A stretch of DNA of 64,000 bases, from assembly GCA_025201375.1 (NCBI GenBank), contig JAIWZP010000030.1, forward strand, positions 124,001 through 188,000, given 5' to 3'. This stretch comes from Gongronella butleri (Eukaryota > Mucoromycota > Mucoromycetes > Mucorales > Cunninghamellaceae). Under the pieces are notes generated by a model. The model made no database searches. It was not told where the DNA came from and saw only the letters and a list, made by a program, of their open reading frames with translations. The stretch's first letter is position 1. Every line of letters starts with the position of its first letter. Of the stretch, positions 33,430 to 45,695 are shown piece by piece. Both the position numbers and the translations under genes were made by a program.

Positions 33430-36400
33430 TCACGCAAGTGGTGATTGTTTGAGAATGGATTTGATGAGTTTGCCGACATCTGCCTGGTTCATGGCGCCCT
33501 CGGGCTCGTTCTTTTGTGAGTCGCCGTCGAGGTTGGAGATGGACTGGTCCATGCGCATCTTGACCTCGTTCATGGCGAGGATCGTCTCCTCGATCGACTT
33601 GTCGGCAATCAGCCTATACACCGTGACATCTTGCACCTGACCGACGCGGTGCGCGCGGTCCTCCGCCTGCCGGTCATTGTGAGGATTAAAGTCCATGTCA
33701 TACAGGATCACCACGCTATAAAAGAGAGACAGAAAAAAAAAAAAGGGACGTGTCAGCAAAACGCGCGAAACGCATAATAAAAAGATATAAAAAAAATATG
33801 TCATCACGCCACGATGCGCGTAAAAAAAAGGCACGCATAAAAAAAAAAGGGGAGAGGAGTTCTTACTTTGCCGCTGTGAGGTTGATGCCAAAGCCACCTG
33901 CTTTTGTACTGAGCAAAAAGACATCAAAATTCGGTGTGTCGTTGAATTGGTCGATGAGGGGCTGACGGTCAATTTGCTTGGTGTTGCCATCTAGACGAAG
34001 GTATCGCATGCCCAAGGTCGCCATCACCCTTTCCAAAATGTCGAGCATCATGGTGAATTGGCTGAACAAAAGTACCTTGTCGCCCTGCTGCTTGTGTTTT
34101 TGCAAAAGCGTCTGCAGGCGCCGCACCTTGCCGGCATTCATCCACTCCTCTTTGCAGAGCGCGTACTTGTTGACCGACTATTCAAAAGATGAATGAGATG
34201 CTCTGCATAATCCTCCCCCTTTTTTTTTCCAATTACCTTGAATTGCTTGCAAAGTCCGTGCAGCTCAAAGTCGGACATGACGGTCATGTCCTCATAAATG
34301 TAATTGACGTCTGCGTCCCAATAGCGCTCTTCTTTCATGATATCGCGAGCCATGTCGTGGAGGATGGAATCGGTGTATATTTTTCGGAAAAGGAGCGGAT
34401 GGTCGACGGCCTTGCGCAGATGCATGATGATGTTGCTGTACGAGGAGGAGATGGGTCTTGAGCCGAGGGTATCCAGGAGCAAGCCGTCGCTCTCGTTGCC
34501 ATTTTTTCGCAGGGAGGCGATCAGGGCCTTTTTCTCTGTGATTTCCTTGTCGCGTGCCTGGGAGTCGCGGATGATGTCATTGTAGATTTTCTGCTGTTCC
34601 GGCAGCATGGGCGACCTGTCAACGACCTGGAACTTTTTGGGGAGGTGGCGCAGCACTTGACATTTGCGTCGCCGCAGTACAAAAGGCTGCATCATGCGCT
34701 TGGCGCGTTCAATGCGTTGTTGAGAGAGCAATTGGGCGGCACTGGCCTCCACCTGGTGCTTGTCGTCTGCATCGTCGTTGTTGCCGCTTTGGTCTTGGCT
34801 TTTCGTATGGCTATTTTCTTCCGTCGCGTCATTGTCGTTGCTGTCATTGTCATTGTCCTTTGTCGCGCGACGCAATTTGAAGATTTGACGCACGGCGGTC
34901 TCGTGGCCCTCAAAGGTAGCGGGCATGATGAACATGAGCAGTGAGATGAGTTCTTGCAGGTTGTTTTGGAGCGGTGTGCCTGTGAGCAAGAGACGGAATG
35001 GCGCCTTGATGGACATCAGGTTGCCGTAGCGCGCGCTGTTGCAATTCTTGACCATGTGGCCTTCGTCCAGGATGATGGACTGGCACCCAAGCGACCTGAA
35101 GAAACGCCGATCTTCGATCCGGTGTGCTGCAATCGCATACGTCGTGATGATCACGTTCAATTCGTCTGCATCCAATGCTTGGTCGATGTCGTCCTGCAGC
35201 GCCATGCGTTCCTTGATGGATCCTTGGTAAACGAGCAACTTCAGCGCAGGGCAGAACCTTCCGAATTCACGCACCCAATTGTCCACCGTTGATGTTGGCA
35301 CCACCACCAAATGGGGGCCCGTGTGCCCAAGCTCCACGATCCGTGCCAAGAACGAAATCACCTGCGCCGTCTTGCCCAGACCCATTTCGTCGGCAAGAAT
35401 GCCCGAGATCCCCTTGCGGAACAGCATCAGCATCCAATTCACGCCCGTCAATTGGTAATCCTTGAGCTGCAGCGCCGTGGTCATTGTCGCCGGCTGGGAG
35501 GTCAGATAGCCATCCATGGCATCCGCCTTGGTCGCCGCGTCAAACTCCGTCGTGTCGTCATCGTCGCCCTTTTCGCCCATTCTGGATTGCTTCTTGCCGG
35601 AATGGTCGCTGATTTGGTTACCCAGGCGCTCCCACACGTCGATAATGCGCAGCACTGGCGCACCCACATCCTCAATCTGCGTAATCAGGCGATCGACGCG
35701 ATAAAACCCATCCATCATGTCGCGATACGTCTGGATAGCCCTTGCCGACAGACCCTTTTGATCGCGCAATTTCCTTTCCAGGTCGTCCATGGTCGTAAAC
35801 GGACGCATGCCGATCAATTTGTTGACGAGCGTCGATTTGGCCGTGGTAATGTCCATCAATTCTTGCAGTGTCGCGTGGTTGAAGAACCTCAGCACCTTGG
35901 TGTCATCGTCCATGGCGTCCAGCATGCGCAGCACGTCGTTTTGCCGTTCTTCCACCGTCTTGAACTCGATCGTATCGTCGTCGTGCTGCATGGCGGTCAC
36001 AATGTCGCCCTGGCACTCGTCCATGAGCACGCCTTGCAAATAGCTGACGTCCTTGTCGGGAAACGCGTACGCCATCAATGCCAGCTTGGTATCGTCGTCC
36101 AGCGCAGCCACATCCGTCATCGTGTGCCTAAATTGCTCCGCATCGTCGTATCCGCCTGACCCTTCTGACCCATCCGACTCGATGTCGTCGTCCAGAATCT
36201 CTTCCTCGGATAGCTGGCGCTCCTCCAATTGGCGCGTGTTTTCCTTGTGCAATGGTGTTTCTTGCTCGTAAATAATGACATCGTCGTCGTCATCGACCAC
36301 ACACGACAAATTGTCGTCATTGTCGTCGTCTTCGCTGCTGCCAACAATGCTGCCGCGGCGCCGAGCCTTCTTTTCCTTGTTCTTTTTCTTCGTTTCCTTG

Positions 36401-37119
36401 TCCGCGCCCTTTTCCCTCTGTGGCGACTCGGCTTCATCGTCGTCCGAATCAATGGTAATGGCGCGTGGTTTGCGGCGGCGTCTCTGAGAAGGCATCTCTT
36501 CGTCGTCGTCATTGTCGGATGAAAGTGCAATGGGCGACATGGGCAATGGTGTGGAGGCAAGATGCATGCCCTTGGTATGCTGCTGAATGTACTGGAGATC
36601 GTCGTCCTGAGTGTCCATGTACGACATGGGGCGGCTCATGCGCTCAATGGCATCGTTGTCGTCGTTTTTCTCACTTTCATTGTCATCGTCGTCCTTTTGG
36701 ATCCTCCCGGCACGCTGGCGGCGCGGTCGCACCAGCAACGCTTGCTCAGAAATGATGGAATCGGTCGTGCGGTCCGAGTCATTGTCATTGTCATTGTCGT
36801 TATGGCCATCGTGCAATGCTTGCGCCAGGGCTGTGGCGCGCCGTTCCTTGGCAGCGCGTGCCTTGGCCTGCGTGATCGCCCACTGCTTCTCCTCCTCATC
36901 GTCCGAATCCACAAGCACCTTGGCCATGCGCACACGCCGTCGCTTGCTGGGTGCAGGCTCGTCGCCTGGCGAGGCTGGCGATGGCGACGACGACGACGAC
37001 GCGGACGAAACTTGTTGCGACGACGGAGGCGTCTGGTACATGGACTTGTTAAAGTACTTGGACAGCCGCATTTGCTCTAGATCCGCACGCGGCTCGGTCT
37101 GAGAGTCGCGGCGCTTCAT
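33430..37119 (-). CDS. Fun30/SMARCAD1-type SNF2 chromatin remodeller
   Basis: Predicted 1,159 residues from exons 34237-37119, 33867-34177 and 33430-33715. The N-terminal third is acidic and disordered with many Asp runs. A CUE-like ubiquitin-binding motif ([19 protein letters not shown]) lies near residues 340-375, as in Fun30/SMARCAD1. The SNF2 ATPase follows: Walker [11 protein letters not shown] near 576, the DEGH box (LDEGHMVKN) near 681, and after an insertion rich in Asp and Asn the second RecA lobe with [30 protein letters not shown] and the arginine-finger region [12 protein letters not shown] rather than DEAH is normal for this subfamily. The family acts in heterochromatin maintenance and DNA-end resection. 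The start is the Met just after a T-rich leader; an upstream in-frame Met lies in that leader. Confidence 0.95.
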
Positions 37120-39833
37120 GGTTCCAATGAAAAAAAAAAAAAAACGAGAAAAACGAGAAAAAGAAAGAAAATGAGGGTCAAACAGAGGAGAGAACAAAGA
37201 AAGAAAAAAAAAAAACAGGCGGCGCGTGTCGTGAAAATTTTATTTCAATCGCCGCGCTGCCTCTTTTGTGATCGACAAACGCACGAACAATGACAATCAA
37301 TTCTGATCTGTCCAATTTTCTGCTCCAGCATGCCGCGTGGGTCACTGTGTCTTTTATTAAAGATCATGCACCACGTCATTTTTTTCTCAAAAGACTATCC
37401 ATTGGCTTTTCAGTTGTGCCTCGAGTTGCATTCTCTGTCCTACTTTGGACGCGCTTTATGCGCGTTGGCAAAAAAAAAAAAAAAAAAACACCAAGGGCTC
37501 ATTCTTTTGCCACTGACCAAACACATCAGAAAAAATGGGACAAGCGTGAAGAACGGAGCGCTTCAAAATGCCAAAAAAATCAATTGCAGATGGCCAGATG
37601 CCGGAAAGTGACAAATGACACGCATGTGCCTGTGACAGCCAAGCAAAACGATGCCAGGAAAAAAGAAAAAAATGCCCAAACCGTGAATTTTTGCATTTAC
37701 GGCTTCTTTCCGTGAATTAACCCTCTTGTCAATGGGGGCATTTGGACATGCACACTGGAACCCAGCTCGTAGAAGTCTTCATTAAAGCCCCATGGCGCCC
37801 ACAAAATTGAATCGACTATACAGACCCGTGTTTTACAGTACTTTTTTTGGCCTCACATCCTCTTCCTGCTAGACAACACTCTGTTTTCAAAGCCTTAGGC
37901 TGTACGCGTCGTGGGAAACACCTTGCTGCTCAGAGCCGAGCACGACAAAACACGCACTGACGCACACATACAAAAAAAAAAAAAACGATAAAAATACGTA
38001 TATTTTGTGAGATTGTGACTTTTGTATTTTAAGTGCGTATCTTGTTTAAAATAGTCAAGCTGCGGCAAATGCAAGTGAAAAGACATACTGTACCTAAAAC
38101 AGAGTTTTCAACAAAATGCCTGCTCAATGCGAGACACTGCGATGCCTAGAATAAAAGCTGCAAGGGATCAATGTTCACCACTTGTTGTGACCTTGATCAA
38201 GTTCAACATTTGCACGACAAACATTGTGTTGTATCATACTTTATCCATTATACATTTGACAGGTTGCCCCAACTTTAGAAAAACATCCAAAGAGTGACGC
38301 ATGAACGGCGATCGACTGAGAAAAAGTGCTTACTTTGGGCAAGATTTTTTTTGCAAAAATTTAAAGTTTGACACTTCCAAATTAAGTGCGTGGATTGCAT
38401 GGAATTTTTATTTTCTTTATTTTTTTATATTTTTTATTTTGCACATTTTTGCACGCTGATGAGTGGGCTGCTGCCTGGGGAATGACCGATGCAAAAAGTT
38501 AAAACCCAAGCTATCTAGCGCAATGCAAGTCATCTCATTAGATGCTTTGCTCCCCTGTTTGTTAGTAAAACTGCAATAAAACCCACAGGCCTATTAAACC
38601 CGTTGTCGAGAAAATCGCAATCAAAGATTTTGATGGAAAAGTGAATTTTCTCTGCGAGTTTTAGCCATCCACCGATGAAACTGGCCTCATTCGAAAGAGA
38701 ATCAACAGATGCTTTTGACATGTTAAAAGCGCTGTGTGTCTTCCTACAGTACAGTACTGTATCGCTTGCCAAGAACATCGAGGTTGAAAATTTTTTAAAA
38801 TGTTTGAGCGACTCCCACAAGCGTACAAAAGTCAAGCATCTGGCAAAAAAATGTTGTATTTGCCGTCCTCAAAGGCGTAGCTAGAATTTTGCGTGGTAAA
38901 GTTAGAATTCGTCACCCCGACCCCACTTATACTCAGGGTTTGGTCAATAATGATGAAGCTGAAAATGGCGTTTTATATGTTTTCAAGGGCGTAGAATCTC
39001 CTGGCGGTGTTTAAATTACATGTCCATTTGCAGGTTTTTGAGTATTTAGAGATCTGGCTCAAATGCTGCAGTTTGCTCTAATGAAAGTACCTCAAAACTT
39101 GCTTGAATCGCTATTTTGCCACACGAGTCCAATGTAAAATTTAATTTAGAATCGAATAAAGTTCTCACACGATGTCTGTTAACTTAATGAAATTTCGAGA
39201 TAATCGCAATTTACGACATTTCGGCCCGATTTTGATTTTTGGCAGTAAATGCGTGATTTTTCGTGTTTTTACTAAGGAGGTCGTTCAACCTTTTTAAATC
39301 GTTTGTCAATTTAATAAACGATTGTTGATTAATAAATCGTCGAAAATCTTATCGAATAGGGGTGGTTGAAATTGTGCGCTATGCAGAATCGGAACGACCT
39401 GGCTTTATTAGATGTTGTCGATTAATACGTCGTTTATTGATCTTTGAACATAAAGCCGACCTAAATTAATAGACAGTTATCAAAGGGAATGTCATGCAAG
39501 TGGAATTGAATGACCTCCTAAGAGAGCACGGCTCGAAAGTAACACCATTCGATTCCAAATCAAATTTGACATCCAGGGGCGACGCGTTGTAGCCTCTAAG
39601 AGCAATTTCGGGGCGTCTAGCAAGAGATTAAAACGTCTTGCCAGCCAAATAATACTTTACCACGCAAAATTATAGCTAGGCTTTCGGGTCTATGCTTCTT
39701 GAAAAGCTCGATGAAAATTTCGAGTGCCTGACGACGCAAATCCGCAACATACAGTACAAGCAATTCCGGCACGTGGTGAACGTGAAGTTTTGACGGTTGA
39801 GTACATACATCCGCGATCGGGCGCCACACGCAA
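37120..39833. other. Gene-poor segment with R2 repeat
   Basis: The SMARCAD1 leader (T-rich on the coding strand) is followed by about 2.6 kb with no supportable gene. AT-rich stretches, one R2 repeat copy (38530-38735) and the first of the TACWGTA heptamers are found here. Confidence 0.55.
38530..38735 (+). repeat. R2 dispersed repeat, copy 1
   Basis: Matches 41890-42100 in landmark order: TCATTAGATGCT, CTCCCC/CCCCCT, GCAATAAAA, a GTTGTCGAGA or GATCGCGAGA word, AATTTTCTC/AATTTCTCG, and CTCATTCGAAAGAGAATCAA against CTCATTTGACAGAGAATCAA. It may be a diverged relative of R1, which shares the order GCAATAAAA then CATTCGAAAGAG. Confidence 0.65.
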
Positions 39834-41260
39834 GTGTATTCTGCAAAATGGGACAGTGGTGCAATCATGGTGATTCGCAACTCGACCTCCGGTTTTGACC
39901 GCTCCACTTCACGCAACAGCCGACAAGGGCGCGTCAACACGCGTCGCAGCCAGCACGCATCGTCATTTGTTGGCCGTCGCACAGCACAACCATTCTCGCG
40001 TACCACCGTAAACCGCTTCATCAACAACCACTACGGCAATGTGCAAGGCAACACATCCGTATTTTCGCGTTTGCACGACAGTAACACGCGTCAATCATCG
40101 TCGAACACGCAAAACAACGCGTCTTTCCGCTCGCATGACGTGTCTACGCGTTACGACAATCTGCAACAACAGCGCAACAGCCGCTTTAATGACCAGCGAC
40201 GCGGAACCTGGCAGCAAAGACGTAGTGATCAGCAGCCGCGCCACGTGAGCAGCGGCAGTCAACAGTCCTCGAATGCAAGCCGACCGCCTTGTCGCCATTG
40301 TGGCCGTGAATGGCAGGCCGGACACAAGTGTGCAGAGTTTTATGCTGCTAAATCGGCCAAACTCGACTACAGTATCTTGCCTGGTCCGCCCGTGCCGCAC
40401 GCGATCTCGACGATGGAAACTACCACATGATCGAGACAGGAAGCACGACCAAAGCAGCAGCTACTATGCGCGTGGCCACGATGGACATTGAAGGTTGTAA
40501 GAAAAGAAAGATAGAAAAATTGGAAAAAATTACTGTAGCCAAAAAGAAAGTGAAGATCGTTTTCGACTAAAAAATGAAGGCTCATTGATTGTTCCAATCA
40601 CTCTCCAGGATGACAGGCGTACTTTCGCCTTGCTTGACACGGGCTGTACGAAGTCTAGCATACGGCCTCAATATTATAAAACGATCTGTAAAAAGAAATC
40701 GCATAAAAATATAGAAAATGTCAATAATAAAGCTCAAAAAAATAAATCAATGCCTGGGGACGTGGCGACAGTTGGCGGAACAATCATCCTTGCAGACGGT
40801 AGCCGCATTCCACGCTTAGGTCAAACAGAACCACTTCGCATAAAACATGCAAACGTGACAATTGAGCACGCATTTGAGCTTTTGGATTCACATCATCCAG
40901 CTGATGACAAACAAGAGCCCGCCGCCTATCAGGTGACAATTGGCGTACTGTAGATATCATGACCAAATTGGGTATTCGCATCAGCGGTTTAGCCGTTTCA
41001 CTCATGATGAGCAGGAACCTGAGCTCGAGGCAGACAATGACCTTGATTTTTTGCCTGAACCTGACAACAGCCCGATGGGCACGGCACATGAGCAGCGCGC
41101 TACTTTCATGCAAATAATACAGCCCAGTATCGATGCGAATCTGGCCATTCTTCCTCCAAATGCTTTTTGCACTGTGCCTGAATCGACCGTGACTTTGGAC
41201 ACGCCGCCAGGCGCCACCTGTTGTTACCGTAGGCAGTATCCAATTTCATGGTTTGTGGCC
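39834..41260 (+). mobile_element. Decayed Ty3/gypsy-type gag-protease fragment
   Basis: A retrotransposon remnant. The first part (39834-40430) encodes an Arg/Ser/Asn/Gln-rich gag-like protein ending in a zinc knuckle, CRHCGREWQAGHKC. A frame change follows, then an aspartic-protease segment with FALLDTGCTKSSI (active-site DTG) near 40625-40660 and, in another frame near 40950-41000, DIMTKLGIRISGLAVS, the usual end of the retropepsin region. The motif PPGATCCYRRQYPIS near 41205 resembles the linker just before reverse transcriptase, but no reverse transcriptase, RNase H or integrase follows. Frame breaks near 40430 and 40946 and an 86-nt intron-like insertion show it is inactive. No LTRs were identified. 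Confidence 0.75.
40494..40579 (+). other. Intron-like 86-nt insertion in the retroelement protease region
   Basis: Removing 40494-40579 joins ATG-GAC-ATT-GAA-G to GC-TCA-TTG and restores the protease frame. The segment starts GTTGTAAG, ends AATGAAG, is AT-rich, contains TACTGTA and is bounded by the direct repeat TGAAGG. It looks like either a short insertion with a target duplication or an intron. Confidence 0.5.
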
Positions 41261-41889
41261 TTTAAATTTGGATTTGTGAAAATCGTTGAAAAACTGCCTA
41301 ATTTTCAAAATTGTTGACAGCTTGGTTCTTAGTTGACCTCTGATTTTTAAAAATTCTTAAAAATACTGTAAACATGCAGAAATGATCAACAAACGCTTTG
41401 GCTATGATCCAACCCTCCTGATTCATCATTATTTTGGCGTTCAGATTGAATTTGCTCAATTTCGTGAAATTGGCGATTGTCTCGGCAACGGCTCAATCGA
41501 ACTCCAGTTTTCGATGTTTTTCTGAAAAAAGAGGCGCAAATCACCTTTTTGATAAAATTTCGAGGTGATTGAAAAACGATTCTACCGCGAAATAATTTTT
41601 GCAATACGCGCTACAGCCAAATTAATTTTCAGCAATGTCAATTTTCTCGCCGAACCAGCTGATTGATGTCGGAATTTTAATTTTCTGAGAAGAGAGGAGC
41701 CAAATTATACGTGTGGCGAAGTTCGTGCGTGGTTCTGTGATGAGTCCTGATGGCGAAATGAATTTTTTCAAATTCTGGAAAAAAAAAGTTGGCCAGGTGA
41801 AAATGTATCTGAAGGGTCCTCCGCTTGAAAGGTTCAAGTCCAGACAGAAAATCCAAATCCATTTGGCAACCTACACACCAGCGCTTGGA

Positions 41890-42100
41890 GAGTCATGTCA
41901 TTACTCATTAGATGCTCCGACCCCCTATTTCTAAGCAAATTTGCAATAAAAATCGGGGTTGACTTGACAGATCGCGAGATAAAAGCGTACAAAGCCAAAT
42001 TTTAAAAATTGAATTTCTCGACCAGTTTTGGTCGCACGCCAGTGAAACTATTAGTCTCATTTGACAGAGAATCAAATTCTGCATCTTTTATATGTGCAAA
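41890..42100 (+). repeat. R2 dispersed repeat, copy 2
   Basis: Second copy of the R2 family; landmarks are as listed for 38530-38735. Confidence 0.65.
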
Positions 42101-43006
42101 CTTGCCGTGGCGGGTTATCTTGTTCCTTCCTCCCAAGAAAATTGGAGTTGAAATTTTAAATCTGTTTTCGCTGGTGTACTAAGGTCGTGCACCTGCTTTG
42201 CTGGGCAAGAACAAAATGCCCATTGTGCGCGTCTCACTCCACTTGTAAGTTTTCAGCACGATCAAATCAGATTTCAGCGCGCCATCATGATCGAAATTGT
42301 GAATTTCTGGAGAAATATGATGATATCATATCGATTCTCTCGTCAACGCTCAACGGCCAGATTGATCCCCAGTTTTTACAGTACTTTGTTTTCGAGAAGC
42401 AAGTACTGTAGCTAAAGCGCACAAATGACAATATGATATGATACAGTATGATACTGTAATTTTCGTGACCGGGCATCCACGTGATAGCGAGCAGTGTTGC
42501 TGATTTTATTACTGTAAATTGGGATTTTCTAGCGATTTTCCAAGGCGGTCGATCGGCAGGGCGGTAAAAGTGCTTGCGTTTTGGAGACATTTCATTGAGA
42601 TCTCGGCGAGTTGGTACGTAAAGGCTTTGAAAGCTCGCATTAGCGATGTTGGTTTGGCAGTTATGATATGTCTCATATTCTTTCAGCTTTGCCTGCCTGT
42701 CCATATTCACATATCATACAGTATATGAGCTCCTGCAAAGGTAAAAAAAAATCGGTCAGTATCTCGGCAATAAGGTACCCGGGAAAATGTACAAAAGAAC
42801 AAATGTCATCTTTTCGGATTTTGCACACAAATGAAGCGCTTGATCCACCCATGCATGTTTCAATCTCAGTGGGGAGAAGCTGACGTGCACTGGCCCATTT
42901 CAATGCCTGAGGCATCGCGTTACACTGCATAAAAACGTATGATACACATTCACCTTTTGAACACCGAAGAGCGAGTTTTTCAGACACTGGCGGCCTGCTG
43001 CGTCCC

Positions 43007-43008
<2 letters not shown>

Positions 43009-43050
<42 letters not shown>
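43009..43050 (+). repeat. T42 homopolymer
   Basis: An uninterrupted run of 42 T, longest in the window together with the A41 run at 53108. The exact length may be an assembly estimate. Confidence 0.8.
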
Positions 43051-43052
<2 letters not shown>

Positions 43053-43569
43053 AGCCTGCTCGCCCGCCAATGAAACCTGCGTCACATCATAAACTAAAGC
43101 CCACTGCTTAAAACGGACCACCCGACTTTTTTGGACTCGAAAATGCCAAAGACATCAATTTTTAACATTTTGCATTCATCTCGCCATCTGCGAGGTCGAC
43201 CCAGCTGGAAAACACCTGCATCGCATTCAGCGCAAACCTTGCAACAAAACGCATAAACCCCCAAAGTGTTACGAAATGTATTTGAGGACCCTAGTTTAAC
43301 CGCGTCGCGTTCGAGGAGGACGCGTCGCAACGCGTCCAAAGCGCGTCCAGTCGCACGAGAAGCGCCCCTTGCATCAATTTGATCTAGTCCACGAGGCAAC
43401 TCCGCCATTATTCACCGAGAAAATGATGCTTCAAAGTTCGTATTATATTTTGACACGCTCGTGTTTGCACCCCACGCGCCGGCGCTGGTGGCTACGATTG
43501 TCCACAAACGCATCTGACTGCTACCTTTCAAACAAAAGCAGGTTTCGATTGCTGCGCCAAGGATTGGTC

Positions 43570-44095
43570 GTCTGACGCGGATGTGAAGATACCGAGAAAA
43601 TTGCTCGACATTCTGCCCGACAGCCCCTCGATTTTATGCAATTTTTACTGGACAACCACGGTCGCTTTACTTCTTTGCCCAATCTCCGGGTGCTATGAGC
43701 ACATGTACTGTAATTTTGGGATTTTAGCCTGCCAGTGGTCGCTCGGATCGAAGTCACGAATTTTGAAAAATGGCGATTGGTCGTGGCCCTGGTGCCCGAC
43801 CGGTGACGGGAAGTGCTCGCTTGAAAGGGTGTTGCCACAAAACAACTTGTGAAGCAGCTAAACCAGCACACAGAGATCGACGATCGCGCGAGTGCGTCGC
43901 GTAAAACATTAAATTTCGGTCAATTGACGCAAGTTTCTATGATGGCAAGCGGGAAGTGGCGCATCGGAAACAGCGCGTCGTTCCAAGTCCGTCACAAGCG
44001 TGTCACGTTTGTGACAGCTCATGCATATGGCTTGGAATACGCATCATTTCACAATCTTTGGCCCTGTGTCCGTCATTCTTGGCGCTTACTACGTT
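43570..44095 (+). pseudogene. Possible decayed coding stretch
   Basis: Protein-like blocks appear in shifting frames: QFLLDNHGRFTSLPNLRVL near 43637-43693, LPVVARIEVTNFEKWRLVV near 43730-43785, and NQHTEIDDRASASRKTLNF near 43860-43918. The break between the first two coincides with a TACTGTA word. This could be a retroelement or gene remnant; I do not recognise the family, and the blocks could be chance. Confidence 0.25.
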
Positions 44096-45695
44096 AAATT
44101 GACGTACAACAGGAGCCTTTGAGTAGCCAAGGGCACTTGCACGCGCCTATCGACTACCCATTATGCGCAAGCTTTTACAGGCCTATTGCCGATTCACACG
44201 CCCAGAGCTCTTTTTTTTTTTTTTTTTTTGCGCATCCACCAGTCTCTCGCCTCTCAGTCACTCTTTGGTTCAGAATTCCTGTTTTTTTTAATTTTTTTTA
44301 TTCATTGAAAGCAAACTATGATCAAAAAGCCAATGGAGCAGGGCAGGAAAACTAAAAGAAAGAAAAATGCATTAGGATCTTTTTTTCCCCAATTGTCACG
44401 CGCTCTCGCAAATGCGAGCAAGTCGACCGGCCCACGCGTAAACACAGATCCTCCCATTTCAAAAGCATGTATCAGTGGTCGAATACACAAACAAAAGTAA
44501 TTATCTTCAACAGAAATGATCAGAAGCAGAACTGGCAAGTTACTTTCGATTTCATCCTGTCATGCTTTTGAAACGGAAAAATCCGCGTCACGCGCCCCCG
44601 GATCCAGAGCTTGATGCCAATGGGGATTGCCCACTTACCAAGAGAGCCATCAAGACCAAGCCAAAAGAGTCATGAGACGATCTTGCTGCCAAGCCAACTT
44701 CAATTGGATCTGTCAAAAGAACAAAAGAATGAGTCTCCATGTCCCACTTCGCCCGTGATCTCCAGAATCATGCAAAATAATACAAGGCTATCATATGGTG
44801 ATGCATGTAAAACCTCAATCTTCATAACATATTGCTCTGATAAGAGGGATGATATAATCATCTAGCCTCGGATGCCAATTGCCCACACAAGCCGCACACC
44901 AGATGCTTACCTTGGAATCAAGCTTGCCAACAACAACAAAGAAAAAGTAGGAAAAAAAAGAAAAAAAAAAAAATAGGTGGCGGAACCCCCACCTTTTTAA
45001 ACAATTCTCGCCGAAAAAAATTTTCACAGCCACGGGAGCAGTCCTCTGTCGGGCCGTGGGTTGTATGCGCCAATGAGCATGGCCCAATTGCTGCAGTAAA
45101 AGACAGAAAGTAAAATGTGTCACATGAGGCACGCGTCAGTAATGGTGCATGCTCTTTTTCAGTGCTCAGTTGAGTGTCAATTGCTATGTACGATGCAATT
45201 GAGCATTCAAGAGGGGTGACCGGGTAGAGCGGCATACATGCTTAATGGGTCCAAGCAAAAGCGCACCCACCCTCATTGTAAAAATGGCTTGCTGACTGGC
45301 GCATCTTGGCGTGCTCTGATTGGCCGATGCACGACCTCATTTTTCTCCCTCTGTTATTGATTGCGGGATGGTCAGGGCAGCAGGAGACAACATGGCGTCG
45401 TGTGTACGAAAGAAAAAAAGGGACAAAGGGGTGCTGTTGTATCCCTTTTTCCGTCTTTTTTCCCCCACAAAGAGGCATTGGAAGCAAAAGGCGTGGTCGC
45501 GCGGTCGTGGGCGGCCGGATGCTGATTGGAACGCCGATTGAAACACCACAAGGAAAGTCGTTGAAAGCTGGAATGAGGGTGTCTGGAACTTTCGTCTTTT
45601 TTTCACTGTTTGCTTGCATTTTTGTACAATAACTTCATATTCCCCTTCTCGCTCCCTTTTCCCCCGCTCTCTGTCTTGCAAACATTTGATTACAA

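Larger units (their letters stand above)
41261..45695. other. Gene-poor, repeat-rich segment
   Basis: No intact gene in about 4.4 kb. It holds a second R2 copy (41890-42100), the densest cluster of TACWGTA heptamers (42370-42720), a T42 run (43009-43050), and a possible decayed coding stretch at 43570-44095. The remaining part up to the HERPUD-like gene has short uninformative ORFs. Confidence 0.55.

Noticed and set aside
33867..35400. DEGH in place of DEAH as a missing catalytic residue in the remodeller
   Set aside because: DEGH is normal for the Fun30/SMARCAD1 subfamily, so it is not an anomaly.
35311..36159. 282-residue plus-strand ORF opposite SMARCAD1
   Set aside because: Antisense shadow of the SNF2 exon; His/Arg/Leu-rich with no family features.
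37290..37715. 141-residue plus-strand ORF upstream of SMARCAD1
   Set aside because: It crosses an A18 run and has no domain, leader or splice evidence.
45210..45290. tRNA-like words (GGGTAGAGCGGC)
   Set aside because: No acceptor or T-arm pairing could be found around it; no tRNA gene is supported anywhere in the window.
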